Shown here one piece after another: positions 8,566 to 18,014 of a DNA stretch of 64,000 nt. The stretch is from SAR116 cluster bacterium AG-321-K23 (lineage in GTDB: Bacteria; Pseudomonadota; Alphaproteobacteria; Puniceispirillales; Marisalimonadaceae): contig QBXO01000004.1 in the NCBI GenBank assembly GCA_003284565.1, forward strand, positions 1 to 64,000, written 5' to 3'. Numbering within the stretch: the stretch's first letter is position 1; each line of letters begins with the position of its first letter. The translations under genes were made by a program, and so were the position numbers. The notes beneath the pieces are model-generated. The model saw only the letters and a program-made list of their open reading frames with translations, did no database searches and was not told where the DNA came from.

Positions 8566-9758
8566 ATCGAGATCAGATCTTTTTCTAAATTTTCTAAATG
8601 CTCTAAAGTGTTGCAAGGGGCAAATAGATCTAAATATTTTGATGCAGCTTGCATACTTAAGGCCACAGGTTCATAATTTTGCCATCCTAACAATGGATTT
8701 AACCAAATAATTTTACAATTTCTTTTTTTAAGTCTTTCCAATTCTTCGGCAACTATTTCAGGGTTGCCTGTATCATATCCATCTGAAATAACTATTACTA
8801 CTGTTCTTCCATTTACGGTATTTTTTGAATATACATTATTAAATTCCTTCAAAGATTTTCCTATTTTAGTGCCACCCGAAAAACCTTCAGTAAGCATAGA
8901 AATTCTATTTACAGCCCTGAGAGTATCGTTTTCCTTAAGATAATCTGTAACTCTCATTAACCTGGTATGAAATAAATAAACATCAACACTTTGATTAACA
9001 CCCACCAATCCTTTTACGAAAGTTAAAAATATTTGACTATAAATTTTCATTGAACCGGATATATCTAGTATCGTTACTATTTTCATTGGTTTTTTAGGCT
9101 TGCTTTTTTTATAGAGTTTAAGAGGATAACCTTCGTAAGCTAATGATTTACATATAATTTTTCTTAAGTCTAATTTTTCACCTTTCTTTTTGGCTAATAA
9201 TCTTCTTGATCTCTTATGTTTGATTGATTTTGCAATTCTCAAAACTGCAGCATATATTCTTTTTTGTAAATCAGAATCAATTAATTCCTTTAAATCTGTT
9301 TTTCTATTATTCTCTAAATAACTTGCAGCAATTTTAGATTTAGTTTCATTTGAAATCTCTGATTCATTATCATCATTTAAAATATCATTTGTTGATTCAT
9401 TGGTAAAAGTATGACCCTCTATAGGTGTTAAAATACTTTTTGTATTTTTGTTGCTTTTATTTGTATTTAGATCATTTTTTTTTCTCTCAAGATTAGTTTT
9501 TTTTCTTCCTTCATTTCTCCAAAATGAATCAAATAACTCATCAAAATTTTCGAAAGTTTGCAAGTTATAACAATAAATTGATTTTAAAGCACTTTTCCAG
9601 TCGTTTATGTGTAACAAATCAATATGTTTTAAACCTTTTAATGATTGATAAACTTGATCAAAACTAGTGTTAAACCCGTTCGCATGCATATGATGTGTAA
9701 AATCCAGTAAGCGAGATGTTATTGAAGATCTTACCAAAAATTTTGTAGGTTTAAGCAT
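8562..9758 (-). CDS. coxE: CoxE, von Willebrand factor A domain protein
   Basis: 398 residues. The C-terminal half is a VWA domain with the metal-binding MIDAS motif DISGS and a later threonine/glycine loop (EGFSGGTKIG). The N-terminal half is a charged helical region, with a lysine/asparagine-rich linker around residues 85-130. CoxE pairs with the MoxR-type ATPase CoxD, encoded immediately upstream (stop and start adjacent), as a chaperone that helps build the Cu-S-Mo centre of CO dehydrogenase. Cytoplasmic, no signal peptide. Confidence 0.9.
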   Translation of the reverse strand: MLKPTKFLVRSSITSRLLDFTHHMHANGFNTSFDQVYQSLKGLKHIDLLHINDWKSALKSIYCYNLQTFENFDELFDSFWRNEGRKKTNLERKKNDLNTNKSNKNTKSILTPIEGHTFTNESTNDILNDDNESEISNETKSKIAASYLENNRKTDLKELIDSDLQKRIYAAVLRIAKSIKHKRSRRLLAKKKGEKLDLRKIICKSLAYEGYPLKLYKKSKPKKPMKIVTILDISGSMKIYSQIFLTFVKGLVGVNQSVDVYLFHTRLMRVTDYLKENDTLRAVNRISMLTEGFSGGTKIGKSLKEFNNVYSKNTVNGRTVVIVISDGYDTGNPEIVAEELERLKKRNCKIIWLNPLLGWQNYEPVALSMQAASKYLDLFAPCNTLEHLENLEKDLISI

Positions 9759-10628
9759 TTATATTTTAGCTATTTTTTGAAGTGTTTCAGGTGAAATTAC
9801 AGCCTTATCTGCTTCGGTCTTTAGCAAACATACTAATGTTGAATGCAGGATTTTATAATTTTCTGATAAATCTTTTAGTCCTAAGCCTGATATTGCTGCT
9901 GCCCAATCTAGAGTTTCAGCAATACCTGGCTTTTTTTCTAAATCTTGTAATCTTAAATTTTGAACAAAATTTACTATTTGCGTTGAAAGTTGAAAATCTA
10001 TATCAGGTAATTTTTTTTGTAAAATTTCTAGTTCGAGTTCTTTTTTAGGATAATATAAATAATTATAAATACATCGCCTTCTAAGAGCATCTGACAAATC
10101 TCTTGTATTGTTAGATGTTATAATGACAATAGGTTTTGTAACAGCTTGTATTGTTCCATATTCAGGAATTGAGACTTGATATTCTGACAAAATTTCTAAG
10201 AGATAAGCTTCAAACTCTTCATCAGCTCTATCGATTTCATCAATAAGTAAAACAGGCGTTTTCTTTTGTGTTAACGCTCTTAAAAGTGGTCTTTCCAAGA
10301 GAAATTCTTTAGAAAAAATATGCTCATCAATTTTTAATTTATTATCATTTTTGTTTTCATTTAATCTAATTGATAATAGTTGTTTTTGATAATTCCACTC
10401 ATAAATTGTAGATGCAGAATCAAGGCCTTCATAACATTGTAATCTAATAAGATTAGTTTTATGCAATTTAGATAATGCGATGGCTAAAGCAGTTTTACCA
10501 ATACCGGCCTCACCTTCTAATAATAGAGGTCTTTCTAAATTAATAGCTAAGTGTATGCTCATCGCAAGCTCTTCAGAAGCTATATAATCTAAATTATATA
10601 AACTCGTCTTAATATCATTCCACTGCAT
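9759..10628 (-). CDS. coxD: CoxD, MoxR-type AAA+ ATPase
   Basis: 289 residues. Walker A is GEAGIGKTALA at about residue 39, Walker B is LLIDEIDRADEEFE, and sensor 1 is IVIITSNNTRDLS. CoxD-type ATPases unfold apo-CoxL and assist in building the [CuSMoO2] centre, with CoxE as partner. It follows coxL by 20 bases. The N-terminus begins directly with the AAA+ lid-proximal helix typical of MoxR proteins. Confidence 0.9.
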   Translation of the reverse strand: MQWNDIKTSLYNLDYIASEELAMSIHLAINLERPLLLEGEAGIGKTALAIALSKLHKTNLIRLQCYEGLDSASTIYEWNYQKQLLSIRLNENKNDNKLKIDEHIFSKEFLLERPLLRALTQKKTPVLLIDEIDRADEEFEAYLLEILSEYQVSIPEYGTIQAVTKPIVIITSNNTRDLSDALRRRCIYNYLYYPKKELELEILQKKLPDIDFQLSTQIVNFVQNLRLQDLEKKPGIAETLDWAAAISGLGLKDLSENYKILHSTLVCLLKTEADKAVISPETLQKIAKI

Positions 10629-10647
10629 TTTTTATTTATCGTAAAGA

Positions 10648-13071
10648 CTAATTATGAAGTCCAAGGTCCTTAGCGATCTTCCAAACTCTCCAGTGATCAT
10701 GAGGCATATGTGCTTGGGTTAACCCAAATGGTTTGAAAGCATCATGAACTGCATTAGAGAAAGCAGAAACACCACCAACATTTGGACTTTCTCCTACCCC
10801 CTTAGCACCAATTGGATGGTGTGGACTAGGAGTTTCTGTAAAGTCCGTTTCATAATTTGGAGTTTCCCATGCAGTAGGAACAAAGAAATCCATCAAAGTC
10901 CCAGTCATGACATTACCTTGTTCGTCGTACGCTATTTCTTGGCCCATTGAAATAGCTAGAGCTTCTGTTAATCCACCATGGACCTGGCCTTCAATAATCA
11001 TTGGATTAATCCTTGTTCCACAATCATCGAGAGCATAAACCTTCTTTATTTCAGAAACACCTGTGTCAACATCAATTTCCATAACACAAATATATGCGCC
11101 ATTAGGATAAGTCATATTTGGTGGGTCATAGTAACTTACAGCTTCTAAACCTGGTTCTACACCCGGAATAGCTTGATTATAAGAAGCAAATGCAATTTCC
11201 TTCATAGTTTTGAATTTATCAGGAGCGCCTTTTACTACAAATCTATCTACATCCCACTCTAAGTCATCATCGTGAACTTCGAGTAAATATGCAGCTATCA
11301 TCTGAGCTTTTGCTCTAATTTTCCTACCAGCCATTGCGGTGGCAGCACCGGCAACAGGTGTAGAACGCGAACCGTAGGTTCCTAACCCATAAGGTGCAGT
11401 GTCTGTATCACCTTCTTCAAGAGTTATATCAGATGCAGGAATTCCAATCTCAGATGCCAAAATTTGAGCAAATGTTGTGGCATGCCCTTGACCTTGTGAA
11501 ATTGTTCCCAATCTTGCAATTGCTGATCCAGTAGGATGAATTCTGATTTCACAAGCATCAAACATACCAAGACCTAAAATATCACAGTTTTTAACAGGTC
11601 CTGCTCCAACTATCTCAGTAAAATGACTTAGTCCAATTCCTATCAATTTTCTTGATTTTCCAGATTTAAATAACTCTAATTGTTTGGCTTGGTCTTCTCT
11701 TAGTTTTTTGTAATTTACGGCTTCAAGAGCTTTATCCCATGCTTTGTGATAATCACCAGAATCGTATTCCCAACCTAGAGCTGATGTATATGGAAACTGT
11801 TCCTTTTTAATGAAATTTTTCGATCTAAGTTCTGCAGAGTCCATTCCTAATTTTAAAGCTAAAACTTCAATCATTCTTTCAATAAAGTATGAAGCTTCAG
11901 TCACTCTGAATGAACACCTGTAAGCAACCCCACCTGGTGCTTTATTAGTATAAACACCATCAACTGCTAAGTATGCTACCGGAATGTCATAAGAACCTGT
12001 ACAAATATTCATGAAACCAGCGGGAAACTTAGTTGGATCAGCGCAAGCATCAAAGGCTCCATGGTCAGCGGTCGTATGACACCATAATCCAGTTATTTTA
12101 CCTTCTTTCGTTGCTGAAATTTTTCCATGCATCCAATAATCTCTGGCAAAAGCGGTGGCCATTAGGTTATCCATTCTATCTTCAACCCACTTTATTGGAA
12201 CGCCTGTAACAATAGATGCAACAATAGCACACACGTAACCAGGATAAACTCCAACCTTATTACCAAACCCACCGCCAATATCTGGGGAGATAATTCTTAT
12301 ATTATGCTCTGGTATACTTGAGATTAATGATGCTACAGTTCTAACTGCGTGAGGAGCTTGGAAAGTACCCCAAACTGTAAGCTTCCCATTAACTTTATCC
12401 ATTGAAGCAACACAGCCACAAGTTTCTAATGGACAAGGATGTGTTCTGTGGTAATAAACCATTTCATCTGCCACAACTTCTGCCTCATCAAGTACTTTAT
12501 TTGTCCCTTCTTTATCTCCTGACTCCCATGTAAATATATGATTTGGGTGTCTTCTAGGACCGTGTGCGCCCTCTTTTTGATCAGCGATATCTTCTCTTAA
12601 GACTGGTGCATTTTCCATTTCTGCTTTAAATGGGTCTGTGACAACAGGAAGTTCGTCATATTCAACCTCTACTAGAGCAACCCCATCAGATACTGCATAC
12701 CTATCGTCGCCAACTACGAAAGCAACTTCTTGGCCTTGGAAAAGAACCTTTCCGTCAGCTAAGACCATCTGTTTATCTCCAGCTAATGTAGGCATCCAAT
12801 GTAAGCCTAAGGGTTCAAGATCAGCTGCTGTTAAAACGGCATGAACGCCAGGTAAAGCTAATGCCGCGGTTGTATCAATCTTTTTTATTTTAGCATGTGC
12901 GACTGGTGATCTTACAAAATCACCAAATAACATACCCTTAAGTTTTATGTCATCAACATAATTACCTTTACCTTGCGTAAACCTTGCATCTTCTACTCTT
13001 TTTCTTGAAGTACCAAGACCACTTAAAGCACTTTTTCTTTCTTCACTTGATGGGGTTTTAACATCATCCAT
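10648..13071 (-). CDS. coxL: Aerobic carbon monoxide dehydrogenase large subunit, form I
   Basis: 807 residues, xanthine oxidase family, carrying the molybdenum-copper active site that oxidises CO to CO2. The form I signature AYRCSFR is present around residue 382; its Cys binds copper. Form II enzymes have AYRGAGR instead, so CO is the likely real substrate. Other landmarks are the N-terminal VEDARFTQGKGNYVDD, the molybdopterin-contacting GGGFGNK, QGQGHAT, and the C-terminal GAKGVGESPNVGG with the conserved catalytic Glu. Its start shares one base with the coxS stop. The complete accessory series downstream supports a working enzyme. Confidence 0.97.
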   Translation of the reverse strand: MDDVKTPSSEERKSALSGLGTSRKRVEDARFTQGKGNYVDDIKLKGMLFGDFVRSPVAHAKIKKIDTTAALALPGVHAVLTAADLEPLGLHWMPTLAGDKQMVLADGKVLFQGQEVAFVVGDDRYAVSDGVALVEVEYDELPVVTDPFKAEMENAPVLREDIADQKEGAHGPRRHPNHIFTWESGDKEGTNKVLDEAEVVADEMVYYHRTHPCPLETCGCVASMDKVNGKLTVWGTFQAPHAVRTVASLISSIPEHNIRIISPDIGGGFGNKVGVYPGYVCAIVASIVTGVPIKWVEDRMDNLMATAFARDYWMHGKISATKEGKITGLWCHTTADHGAFDACADPTKFPAGFMNICTGSYDIPVAYLAVDGVYTNKAPGGVAYRCSFRVTEASYFIERMIEVLALKLGMDSAELRSKNFIKKEQFPYTSALGWEYDSGDYHKAWDKALEAVNYKKLREDQAKQLELFKSGKSRKLIGIGLSHFTEIVGAGPVKNCDILGLGMFDACEIRIHPTGSAIARLGTISQGQGHATTFAQILASEIGIPASDITLEEGDTDTAPYGLGTYGSRSTPVAGAATAMAGRKIRAKAQMIAAYLLEVHDDDLEWDVDRFVVKGAPDKFKTMKEIAFASYNQAIPGVEPGLEAVSYYDPPNMTYPNGAYICVMEIDVDTGVSEIKKVYALDDCGTRINPMIIEGQVHGGLTEALAISMGQEIAYDEQGNVMTGTLMDFFVPTAWETPNYETDFTETPSPHHPIGAKGVGESPNVGGVSAFSNAVHDAFKPFGLTQAHMPHDHWRVWKIAKDLGLHN

Positions 13072-13574
13072 TATGCAATTTCCTTTTCTTCAACTTTAGC
13101 TTCTTCATTTATTTTTTTGGCAGCTGCCATTATTGATTTCACAATATTTTGATAGCCAGTACATCTACATAAATTTCCTGAAATACCAAATCTTACCTCT
13201 TCTTCAGTAGGGTTAGGATTTTCCTGCAAAAATCTGTAAGATCTCATAATCATCCCTGGCGTACAATATCCACATTGAAGACCATGATGTTCTTTGAACA
13301 TTTCCTGAATTACGTGAAGTTTATCTGGAGTACCAATGCCTTCAACAGTTAAAATTTCTGCTCCTTCGGCTTGTGGTGCAAAAATAGTACATGATTTAAC
13401 AGATTTTCCATTTAAATCTACAGTACAGGCACCACAATGAGAAGATGAACACCCTATGTGTGCACCTGTGTATTCTAGATGTTCTCTTAAAGCGTGAACT
13501 AATAGAGTTCTTGGTTCTACGTTTAGATTTTCATCTTTACCGTTAACCTTCATTGAAACGTTAATTTTTTCCAT
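13071..13574 (-). CDS. coxS: CO dehydrogenase small subunit, 2x[2Fe-2S]
   Basis: 167 residues. The N-terminal plant-type ferredoxin domain has [11 protein letters not shown] and a fourth Cys at KSC. The C-terminal alpha-helical domain has CGYCTPG and CRCTGYQNI, holding the second cluster. It carries electrons from CoxL molybdenum to the FAD of CoxM. A GGGGGA ribosome site precedes the ATG, and the gene overlaps coxL by one base. The C-terminal tail is glutamate/lysine-rich. Confidence 0.96.
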   Translation of the reverse strand: MEKINVSMKVNGKDENLNVEPRTLLVHALREHLEYTGAHIGCSSSHCGACTVDLNGKSVKSCTIFAPQAEGAEILTVEGIGTPDKLHVIQEMFKEHHGLQCGYCTPGMIMRSYRFLQENPNPTEEEVRFGISGNLCRCTGYQNIVKSIMAAAKKINEEAKVEEKEIA

Positions 13575-13586
13575 ATTTTCCCCCTA

Positions 13587-14441
13587 TTATGAACGTTCAA
13601 AAGCTCTTTTAAGAGCTTTATTAATTACTACCCCTGCAACATATTTTTTAAATTCAACTGGTCCTCTTTGATCAGCAACAGGGTCACTCTGTTCAACACA
13701 AGACTTTGTTACTTGACTTAATAAATTATCATCAATTTTTTTGCCCGTAAGCAAACCTACTGCTTCATAACAGTAAACAGGTGTGTCAGATAAGTTGGTT
13801 AACGCTATAGATGCACTTGAACAAACGCCCTTATCAACATTTAAAATCACTCCAGCAGCAGCAGTCGCATAATCACCAATTTTTCTTTTTTGTTTTTCAT
13901 ATGCATAACCGCCTATTGGAGCGTCAAAAGAAATTGAAATTAATATTTCATCATCCTCTCTAGCAGTAAAATAAGCGGCTTCGTAAAATTCTCTTGCCTT
14001 AACTTCTCGCACGCCATTAGTGCCACTTAATTTGTAAGTTGCATCCAACAGTTGCATTAAGCCAGGCATATCATTTGCAGGATCACCGTTTGCAACATTA
14101 CCTCCAATTGTTCCAAGATTTCTTACTTGTGGGTCTGCAATTTGTAGTGAAGCTTCTCTGATGACAGGGGCAGATTTAAATAGGTTTTCATTAGTAATTA
14201 ACTCAACTTGGGTTGTCATAGCGCCAATGGAAATAGATTTACCACTAATATTAATCCCTTTAAGTTCTTTTATAGCAGACAAGTCTATTAAATGCTTTAT
14301 ATCTGTTAGTCTTTGCTTCATAACTGGGATTAAACTATGGCCTCCAGCTATTACTCTCGCCTCATCTCCAAAATCTTTCATAATGGAAACTGCTTTTTCA
14401 ATACTATTCGGTTTATAAAATTTGAAAGCGCTTGGTATCAT
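13587..14441 (-). CDS. coxM: CO dehydrogenase medium subunit, FAD-binding
   Basis: 284 residues. FAD-binding motifs of the family are AGGHSLIP near residue 33 and TIGGNVANGDPANDMPG near residue 112. The C-terminal CO_deh_flav_C domain ends the protein. It passes electrons from CoxS to the quinone pool. It is the first gene of the cox operon, with a strong GGGGGAGA ribosome site. The 130 bases upstream (to the small membrane protein gene) are AT-rich and must hold the operon promoter, but I cannot name a specific regulator site. Confidence 0.95.
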   Translation of the reverse strand: MIPSAFKFYKPNSIEKAVSIMKDFGDEARVIAGGHSLIPVMKQRLTDIKHLIDLSAIKELKGINISGKSISIGAMTTQVELITNENLFKSAPVIREASLQIADPQVRNLGTIGGNVANGDPANDMPGLMQLLDATYKLSGTNGVREVKAREFYEAAYFTAREDDEILISISFDAPIGGYAYEKQKRKIGDYATAAAGVILNVDKGVCSSASIALTNLSDTPVYCYEAVGLLTGKKIDDNLLSQVTKSCVEQSDPVADQRGPVEFKKYVAGVVINKALKRAFERS

Positions 14442-14570
14442 CCATATCTCCCCCGATTAACTTTAAAATGATTCTAAACTATAATGTAGGTAAAAGATAT
14501 AAAGATCAAGCTATTTAATTCTGAAAAATAAATATGTTAAGTTAATATTATAATCTTAATCCTCTAAAGA

Positions 14571-14771
14571 TTATTTCTTACAATCACAAGTTTTTAAAAA
14601 AAAATGAGAAATTCCCATTACTAGCCACATCCATGTCATTTCGTTTAAACCAAGTAATTTATTATTAAGATGATTTGCATTTTCATGTGATAATAATAAA
14701 AAATAAAAACCAAAGAAAATAAAAATTAAACCAACTACAATTGACCTATTTCTTTTTAATCCTCTAACCAT
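14571..14771 (-). CDS. Small two-helix membrane protein, C-terminal CxC motif
   Basis: About 66 residues from the ATG at 14771, which has a well-spaced GGGAGA site; an upstream ATG at 14798 would add nine residues. It has two hydrophobic segments (roughly residues 11-26 and 43-58), a charged loop between them, and a short tail KTCDCKK. I do not recognise the family. The ribosome site and the regular membrane topology support a real gene. It lies between the cox operon and the DUF6787-like gene. Confidence 0.5.
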   Translation of the reverse strand: MVRGLKRNRSIVVGLIFIFFGFYFLLLSHENANHLNNKLLGLNEMTWMWLVMGISHFFLKTCDCKK

Positions 14772-15017
14772 AATAATTCTCCCAAGACAAATTTTCATTA
14801 AAAGTAAAGAAATGAATTAATTACTCAATTTTTTTTATCATGAATCTATAAATAGTTTTTATTATTTTATAATTATATGAGTATTTTTCGCGATAATTAA
14901 AAATTTAAGCAAAATTTATTTAAATCAAACAACAATCACTTTGATCTTATAATTTAGGAAAAATTTTTTCTTGTTGAAATAATATTCTTAACTTACTCAT
15001 ACCTAAAGTCAGTCAGA

Positions 15018-15311
15018 CTATTCGTTTATTTTAAATCTATTTAGGAATTTTTTTATAAATCTGCTGAAATATTGAAACTCTCCGAATATTAGAGCAATTA
15101 ATATTAATAAAATTTGGTAAATTACTAGTAAAAATAATAACTTCAAAAATAAATAGACTATTAAAATACTTATATATTTCCCCAAATCTATGTAATTTAA
15201 TATATATTCGGAAACAAAAAGTGATAAACTTCCTGTTATTCCGAAAATTACAAATATCTTACACAAATGATAAAATGACTTAGCTTTGAAAAAGTTTATA
15301 AGTTTCTGCAT
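15018..15311 (-). CDS. Small membrane protein resembling DUF6787
   Basis: 97 residues with two membrane segments. The first, with ITGSLSLFVSEYIL, and the second, ending YQILLILIALIFGEFQYF, followed by a basic tail KFLNRF, resemble the DUF6787 family from memory. Function is unknown. It follows the hmu import genes on the same strand after a short gap and may be co-transcribed with them, but nothing ties it to iron uptake. Confidence 0.55.
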   Translation of the reverse strand: MQKLINFFKAKSFYHLCKIFVIFGITGSLSLFVSEYILNYIDLGKYISILIVYLFLKLLFLLVIYQILLILIALIFGEFQYFSRFIKKFLNRFKINE

Positions 15312-15336
15312 AATTAAAATACTTCTATTTATAACG

Positions 15337-16098
15337 TTAATAATATTTTATAAAAAAAGGCTTAGTAAAAATTTTCATTTTTAAACCATAAATTTTTTCT
15401 AAATTCTTTTGATTTATAACCTTTTCAGGATTTCCAAAATATTTTACTTTACCATCTAACATTAGAGCTATTTTGTTTGAAAATTTATAAGCTAAGTTTA
15501 TATCATGCAAAATCATAAGTATTCCTAATCCATTTTTGGCTAATTTTCTAATAATTTTTATTAATTTAAATTCGTAGAAAATATCTAAGTTCGCTAAAGG
15601 CTCATCTAATAAAATATATTTGTTTTCATATATATTTTCTATGCTCTTAATATGCAAAAGTGTTCTTGCTAAGTGTACCCTTTTTTGCTCACCTCCAGAT
15701 AGATATCTAAATTTTCTTTCAATAATATCTTCTATAGAACACTCTTTTGAAACTTCATTTAGTATTTTTTCAAAATTATTATTAAAATCATTAATCCATC
15801 CCATTTCAACTATATCTCTAACCGTAAAATCAAAGTTAATATTCTGTGATTGGGACAAAACACTTCTTCTATGAGATTTATTTTCTAATGTAAGTTTGTT
15901 TAATAGGATTTTATCATATAATATTTCTCCAGAAGACGGCTTCATATCACCTGATATCAATCTAATTAGAGTTGATTTGCCTGCTCCATTGGGACCTAAT
16001 ATTGTAGTTATTTCACCAGGATTAATATCAAATGTAATTTTGTCTAAAAGACAAGCGTCATTTACCATGTATCTAACATCCTTGATTTCTATACTCAT
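15337..16098 (-). CDS. hmuV: Haem/iron-complex ABC importer ATPase (HmuV-like)
   Basis: About 253 residues. Walker A GPNGAGKST, Q-loop SQSQNI, signature LSGGEQKR, Walker B YILLDEPLANLD, and the H-loop in MILHDINLA are all present. The ATG at 16098 overlaps the permease stop as ATGA. The length, the long signature-side insertion and the gene order (binding protein, permease, ATPase) match haem importers of the HmuTUV/BhuTUV type. Siderophore or B12 import remain possible. It powers uptake across the inner membrane. Confidence 0.85.
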   Translation of the reverse strand: MSIEIKDVRYMVNDACLLDKITFDINPGEITTILGPNGAGKSTLIRLISGDMKPSSGEILYDKILLNKLTLENKSHRRSVLSQSQNINFDFTVRDIVEMGWINDFNNNFEKILNEVSKECSIEDIIERKFRYLSGGEQKRVHLARTLLHIKSIENIYENKYILLDEPLANLDIFYEFKLIKIIRKLAKNGLGILMILHDINLAYKFSNKIALMLDGKVKYFGNPEKVINQKNLEKIYGLKMKIFTKPFFIKYY

Positions 16099-17138
16099 GA
16101 TTTTTTTATCCTTAAAACTAACCACAGAAAAAAAGGAGCTCCAATAGCACTAGTTACAAGGCCTACAGGCAATTCAGCTGGTTGAATTGTAATTCTTGAA
16201 AGAATATCTGATAAAACTAAAAGACTAGATCCTAAAAAGGCAGAACCAATCAATAAATAATTATGATTAACACCTCCAATTAATCTAACTAGATGTGGAA
16301 TAACCAAACCAATAAAACCTATCATACCAGAAATGGAAACACTAACTCCAACCATTATTGCTGATGACATTATGACAATAAATTTCAATTTAATTACATT
16401 TATTCCTAGTCTTGATGCTTCAAGCTCTCCAATTTGAATGATGTCAATTTTTCTAGATTGAGGTATAATCCAAACAATTGATATTAATATTAAAAAAATA
16501 GTGGGTATTACTAGGTTCCACTGAGCATTTGCAAAACTTCCCATCATCCAAAAAGTTAAACCCCTTAGCTGAGCATCATCACTAACAAAAGTTAGTATGC
16601 CTATTCCAACACTTGCCAAAGCATTTATAGCTATGCCTATTAGCAGCATGTAAGTAACTCCGTCATAGATAAATCCTTTACTGAGAGAGTACAAAATTAA
16701 AATTACAACTAATGCTCCAGTTACAGATGAAATAGGTAATAAATATATTCCTAAAAAGTGATGCTCTAGCAAATTTGAAAAAACAACAATACTCAACACG
16801 GCACCTAAGGCAGCACCAGCCGAAACCCCTATTAACCCAGGATCTGCGAGTGGGTTTCTGAACAAACCTTGCAAACAGGCACCTGCTAAACCGAGAGCTG
16901 CACCAACAAAAGCACTTAATAATACCCTTGGTATTCTGATTTGATAAAGAATTTCTTTTTCTAATTGACTTAGATTTCCATGAACAAATTTTTTTATTGA
17001 AATGTCAAAACTTCCAAAAAAAAATCCAAGTGTCATGCATATTAATGTGAATACTATAAAAACTGATATTAATTTTAATTGTATATTATTTATATATCTG
17101 AAAAAATTTTTATCGACTTTAACTATATTAGTCCCCAA
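16095..17138 (-). CDS. hmuU: Haem/iron-complex ABC importer permease (FecCD family, HmuU-like)
   Basis: 347 residues, about nine to ten membrane segments, FecCD family. Typical segments are QIRIPRVLLSAFVGAALGLAG, GVSAGAALGAV, SGMIGFIGLVIPHLVR and LPVGLVTSAIGAPFF. No ATG exists before the first membrane helix; the most likely start is TTG at 17138, which overlaps the hmuT stop region. It forms the channel for substrate delivered by HmuT. Confidence 0.88.
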   Translation of the reverse strand: MGTNIVKVDKNFFRYINNIQLKLISVFIVFTLICMTLGFFFGSFDISIKKFVHGNLSQLEKEILYQIRIPRVLLSAFVGAALGLAGACLQGLFRNPLADPGLIGVSAGAALGAVLSIVVFSNLLEHHFLGIYLLPISSVTGALVVILILYSLSKGFIYDGVTYMLLIGIAINALASVGIGILTFVSDDAQLRGLTFWMMGSFANAQWNLVIPTIFLILISIVWIIPQSRKIDIIQIGELEASRLGINVIKLKFIVIMSSAIMVGVSVSISGMIGFIGLVIPHLVRLIGGVNHNYLLIGSAFLGSSLLVLSDILSRITIQPAELPVGLVTSAIGAPFFLWLVLRIKKS

Positions 17139-17973
17139 TTTTCTTATCTATATCTAGAGCAACATTTATTGTTCTTGGTCCAAAACCCAACATAGACATT
17201 CCATCTTTAACAATTATATTCTTTTTTTTAGCTGCTAGAGTAGAAGATATTCCTGGAACACTTAAGAATTGATCTAATGATGAAAAATTTTTAAAAGCTC
17301 TTTTCGTTATAATTATATAATCAGGATTTTTCTTTATTATTTCTTCAGAACTAACCGGTTTCCAACCATTTAAATCATTCATCGAATTTTCATGTCCTAT
17401 CATGTCAATGAAACCTTGACCGGAAGTATTCTTTCCTGCAACCACAGGTGATGCCCCCCTCATCATAAGGATAAGGAGTATTTTTTTTATTTTTTCACTA
17501 TTAATTTTTTTTAACTTTCTAACCATATGTAATTTGTTTTCAAATTCAATGAAATCTTCATTTTCATCTAAGGATGTATTTAAAATCTTAGAAATACACA
17601 TAATTTTGTTACGGATACCATTTAGATTATTTTTTTCTTTTATAATTCTCAAATCTATAGATGTTTTTCTTAATTGGTTTATAATTATAGGGGGACCTAT
17701 GTCTTCTTCAGCTAATACTAATCCTGGACTTAAAGATAATATACCTTCTATAGATAAATTTCTTAAATAACCGATTGATTTTAACTTTTTTGCCTCTTTA
17801 GGAAAATTAGAGGTAATATCAACGCCAACTAATTTATCTTCCATCCCTAAAAAATAGACAATTTCAGTGATTGATCCTCCAGCTACAACAATCTTGGATC
17901 TAGACATTGATTGCTCACAAATCGCATAAGCATTGGATATTGACAATAATAGAATTAAAACAATTAATCGCAT
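17128..17973 (-). CDS. hmuT: Periplasmic haem/iron-complex binding protein (HmuT-like)
   Basis: 281 residues with a short signal peptide (about residues 1-17, ending AYA), class III periplasmic binding fold. Landmarks are RSKIVVAGGSITEIVYFLG, VGVDITSNFP, IGYLRNLSIEGILSLSPGLVLA and the late NPDYIIIT and FGPRTI segments. These closely resemble HmuT haem-binding proteins. It precedes hmuU and hmuV in one operon and follows a LysR gene by 42 bases. No TonB-dependent outer-membrane receptor is seen nearby. Confidence 0.85.
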   Translation of the reverse strand: MRLIVLILLLSISNAYAICEQSMSRSKIVVAGGSITEIVYFLGMEDKLVGVDITSNFPKEAKKLKSIGYLRNLSIEGILSLSPGLVLAEEDIGPPIIINQLRKTSIDLRIIKEKNNLNGIRNKIMCISKILNTSLDENEDFIEFENKLHMVRKLKKINSEKIKKILLILMMRGASPVVAGKNTSGQGFIDMIGHENSMNDLNGWKPVSSEEIIKKNPDYIIITKRAFKNFSSLDQFLSVPGISSTLAAKKKNIIVKDGMSMLGFGPRTINVALDIDKKIGD

Positions 17974-18014
17974 TTTTTACCTTTATAAATATTTCTAATT
18001 TTTTAACAATTATT

